This document shows positions 62,617-64,000 of a stretch of 64,000 nt of DNA, one piece after another. Source of the stretch: Streptomyces canus 299MFChir4.1 (GTDB lineage Bacteria; Actinomycetota; Actinomycetes; Streptomycetales; Streptomycetaceae); the NCBI RefSeq assembly GCF_000383615.1, contig NZ_KB911596.1:124001-188000 (forward strand). Direction: 5' to 3'. The notes under the pieces are model-generated. The model made no database searches. It was not told the DNA's origin and saw only the letters and a list, made by a program, of their open reading frames with translations. Within the stretch, counting starts at the first letter, position 1; every line of letters starts with the position of its first letter. The position numbers were made by a program, and so were the translations under genes.

Positions 62617-63534
62617 GTGAGCCAGGTCCTCGACACACCGCCCCCGACAGCGCCCCCGGCCGACGACGACCTCTCGGCCCTGGCCGCCCGGCACGGCCTC
62701 ACGGTCAGCGGCGCCCGCCCCTCCCTGCCCGACTACGTCCGTCAGCTGTGGGCACGGCGCCACTTCATCACCGCGTTCTCGACCGCCAAGCTCACCGCGC
62801 AGTACAGCCAGGCGAAGCTGGGTCAGGTCTGGCAGGTGATGACCCCGTTGCTGAACGCGGCGGTCTACTACTTCATCTTCGGCGTGCTGCTGGGCACGAA
62901 GAGGAATGTGCCGGACTACGTCCCGTTCCTGGTCACGGGCGTGTTCATCTGGACGTTCACACAGAGCTCGATCATGGCGGGCACCCGCGCGATCTCCGGC
63001 AACCTGGGCCTCGTGCGCGCCCTGCACTTCCCGCGGGCCGCGCTGCCGATCTCGTTCGCCCTCCAGCAGCTCCAGCAGCTGCTGTTCTCGATGGCCGCCC
63101 TGGTCGTCATCCTGCTCTGCTTCGGTGTCCCGATCGCCGCGTCCTGGCTGCTGGCGGTCCCGGCACTGGTACTGCAGTCGGTCTTCAACGCGGGCGTCTC
63201 CATGATCATGGCGCGGATGGGCGCCAAGACGCCGGACATCGCGCAGCTGATGCCGTTCGTCCTGCGCACCTGGATGTACGTCTCCGGCGTGATGTGGAGC
63301 ATCGACAAGCTGGCCAAGGGCCACCACGACTGGCCGTCCTGGGTGGTGCCCGTCCTCCAGGCCAACCCGGCCGCCATCTACATCGACCTGATGCGCTACT
63401 CCCTGATCGACAGCTTCCACGGCAGTCAGCTGCCGCACCACGTGTGGGCGATCGCGGTGGGCTGGGCGCTGGTCGCCGGCATCGGCGGCTTCATCTACTT
63501 CTGGAAGGCTGAGGAGACGTACGGCCGTGGCTGA
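62617..63534 (+). CDS. ABC-2 type polysaccharide/teichoic acid exporter permease (Wzm/TagG-like)
   Basis: A 305-aa membrane protein with six hydrophobic helices between residues 65 and 300 and the ABC-2 pattern (FSTAKLTAQYSQAKLGQVWQV and a periplasmic-side helix pair near 185-210). It exports polymer attached to a lipid carrier together with the ATPase that starts 8 bp before its end. GTG 62617 precedes SQVLDTPPP; an upstream frame exists but runs through the operator array, so it is not used. Its neighbourhood (TagF-like polymerase, galE) suggests a teichoic-acid or glycopolymer cargo. Confidence 0.9.
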   Translation: MSQVLDTPPPTAPPADDDLSALAARHGLTVSGARPSLPDYVRQLWARRHFITAFSTAKLTAQYSQAKLGQVWQVMTPLLNAAVYYFIFGVLLGTKRNVPDYVPFLVTGVFIWTFTQSSIMAGTRAISGNLGLVRALHFPRAALPISFALQQLQQLLFSMAALVVILLCFGVPIAASWLLAVPALVLQSVFNAGVSMIMARMGAKTPDIAQLMPFVLRTWMYVSGVMWSIDKLAKGHHDWPSWVVPVLQANPAAIYIDLMRYSLIDSFHGSQLPHHVWAIAVGWALVAGIGGFIYFWKAEETYGRG

Positions 63535-64000
63535 CATCGAGAACGACCAGATCCCCACCGTCGTCGTCGACGGCGTCGACATCGTCTACCGCGTCAACGG
63601 CACCGGCGCCGGCAAGGGCTCCGCCACCGCCGCCCTCAACCGCATGCTGCGCCGAGGGCAGGTCGAGAAGGCGGCGGGCGTACGCAAGGTGCACGCCGTC
63701 AAGAACGTGTCGTTCGTCGCCTACAAGGGCGAGGCGATCGGCCTCATCGGCACCAACGGCTCCGGCAAGTCGACCCTGCTCAAGGCGGTCGCCGGGCTGC
63801 TCCCGGTGGAGAACGGCCGGATCTACACCGACGGCCAGCCCTCCCTCCTCGGCGTCAACGCGGCCCTGATGAACGACCTCACCGGCGAGCGCAACGTCCA
63901 CCTCGGCGGCCTCGCCATGGGCATGTCCCGCGAGCAGGTCAGGGACCGCTACCAGGAGATCGTCGACTTCTCCGGCATCAACGAGAAGGGTGACTTCATC
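63527..64000 (+). CDS. ABC exporter ATP-binding protein, Wzt/TagH-like (cut by window end)
   Basis: The first 158 codons of an ATPase that continues past the window. GTG 63527 lies inside the permease end (8-bp overlap GTGGCTGA), so the two are coupled. Visible motifs: Walker A GTNGSGKSTLL (about residues 76-86) in a GLIGTNGSGKS context and the Q-loop region VNAALMNDLTGERNV (about 110-124), typical of the polysaccharide-export class with an inserted N-terminal strand. Signature and Walker B motifs lie beyond the end. Partner of the permease at 62617. Confidence 0.9.
   Translation, partial: MADIENDQIPTVVVDGVDIVYRVNGTGAGKGSATAALNRMLRRGQVEKAAGVRKVHAVKNVSFVAYKGEAIGLIGTNGSGKSTLLKAVAGLLPVENGRIYTDGQPSLLGVNAALMNDLTGERNVHLGGLAMGMSREQVRDRYQEIVDFSGINEKGDFI

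Overview
The window is high-GC actinobacterial DNA with strong third-position G/C codon bias, frequent GTG/TTG starts, many 1-4 bp stop/start overlaps and Streptomyces-type gene families, so it is almost certainly a Streptomyces chromosome. From memory the backbone order (matAB - smpB/ssrA - S41 peptidase - ftsXE - prfB - pkaB/pkaA - FHA protein - sugar ABC - galE - ohrR/ohr) follows the SCO296x-SCO299x region of S. coelicolor; this synteny was not computed.

Layout. (1) About 1-6180: the right part of an actinomycete integrative and conjugative element: an unknown protein, a TraSA/FtsK-like DNA translocase, a DUF2637 membrane protein, three small transfer/spread proteins, an HUH-type replication initiator that has no ATG/GTG/TTG start, an excisionase and a tyrosine integrase, closed by a perfect 18-bp-arm terminator. 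The left end lies outside the window. (2) 6208-17601: a polymorphic toxin locus: a 2.4-kaa RHS protein ending in a HINT domain and a colicin D-like tRNase tip, its small immunity gene, and a divergent DNRLRE/FG-GAP surface protein. (3) 17648-22241: a three-gene operon resembling matA-matB (beta-1,6-GlcNAc-type glycan synthesis) plus an acyltransferase. (4) 22387-24806: a divergent LysR/MFS pair. (5) 25179-31500: a xyloside uptake operon (binding protein, two permeases, YicI-like GH31 alpha-xylosidase, LacI regulator) with a perfect palindromic operator candidate upstream. (6) 31585-37111: a second polymorphic toxin, with ricin-B lectin, about 640 residues of Ala-rich coiled coil, HINT and a CdiA RNase A-like tip, plus a CdiI-type immunity gene. 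(7) 37385-44038: tmRNA, smpB, an S41 protease, ftsX, ftsE, a small zinc-ribbon membrane protein, an LAETG cell-wall protein and prfB. (8) 44057-51958: kinases pkaB and pkaA divergent from a 1341-aa FHA-FtsK protein, with tandem decayed copies of the pkaB 3' end between pkaB and prfB. (9) 52151-55795: an AglEFG-like sugar ABC operon without an ATPase. (10) 55935-64000: a GT2/TagF-like teichoic acid polymerase, galE, ohrR/ohr, an ADP-ribosylglycohydrolase, a TetR regulator, and a Wzm/Wzt-type polymer exporter (the ATPase is cut by the window edge). Five near-identical 24-bp operator-like elements lie between the TetR gene and the exporter.

How it works together: much of the region concerns the cell surface and contact with other cells (two toxin/immunity loci, exopolysaccharide, sorted wall protein, teichoic-type polymer synthesis and export, division factors FtsEX, Ser/Thr kinase signalling to an FHA protein), interleaved with housekeeping translation-rescue and release-factor genes and two sugar importers. 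Neither importer encodes its own ATPase, so both probably share a MsiK-type ATPase encoded elsewhere.
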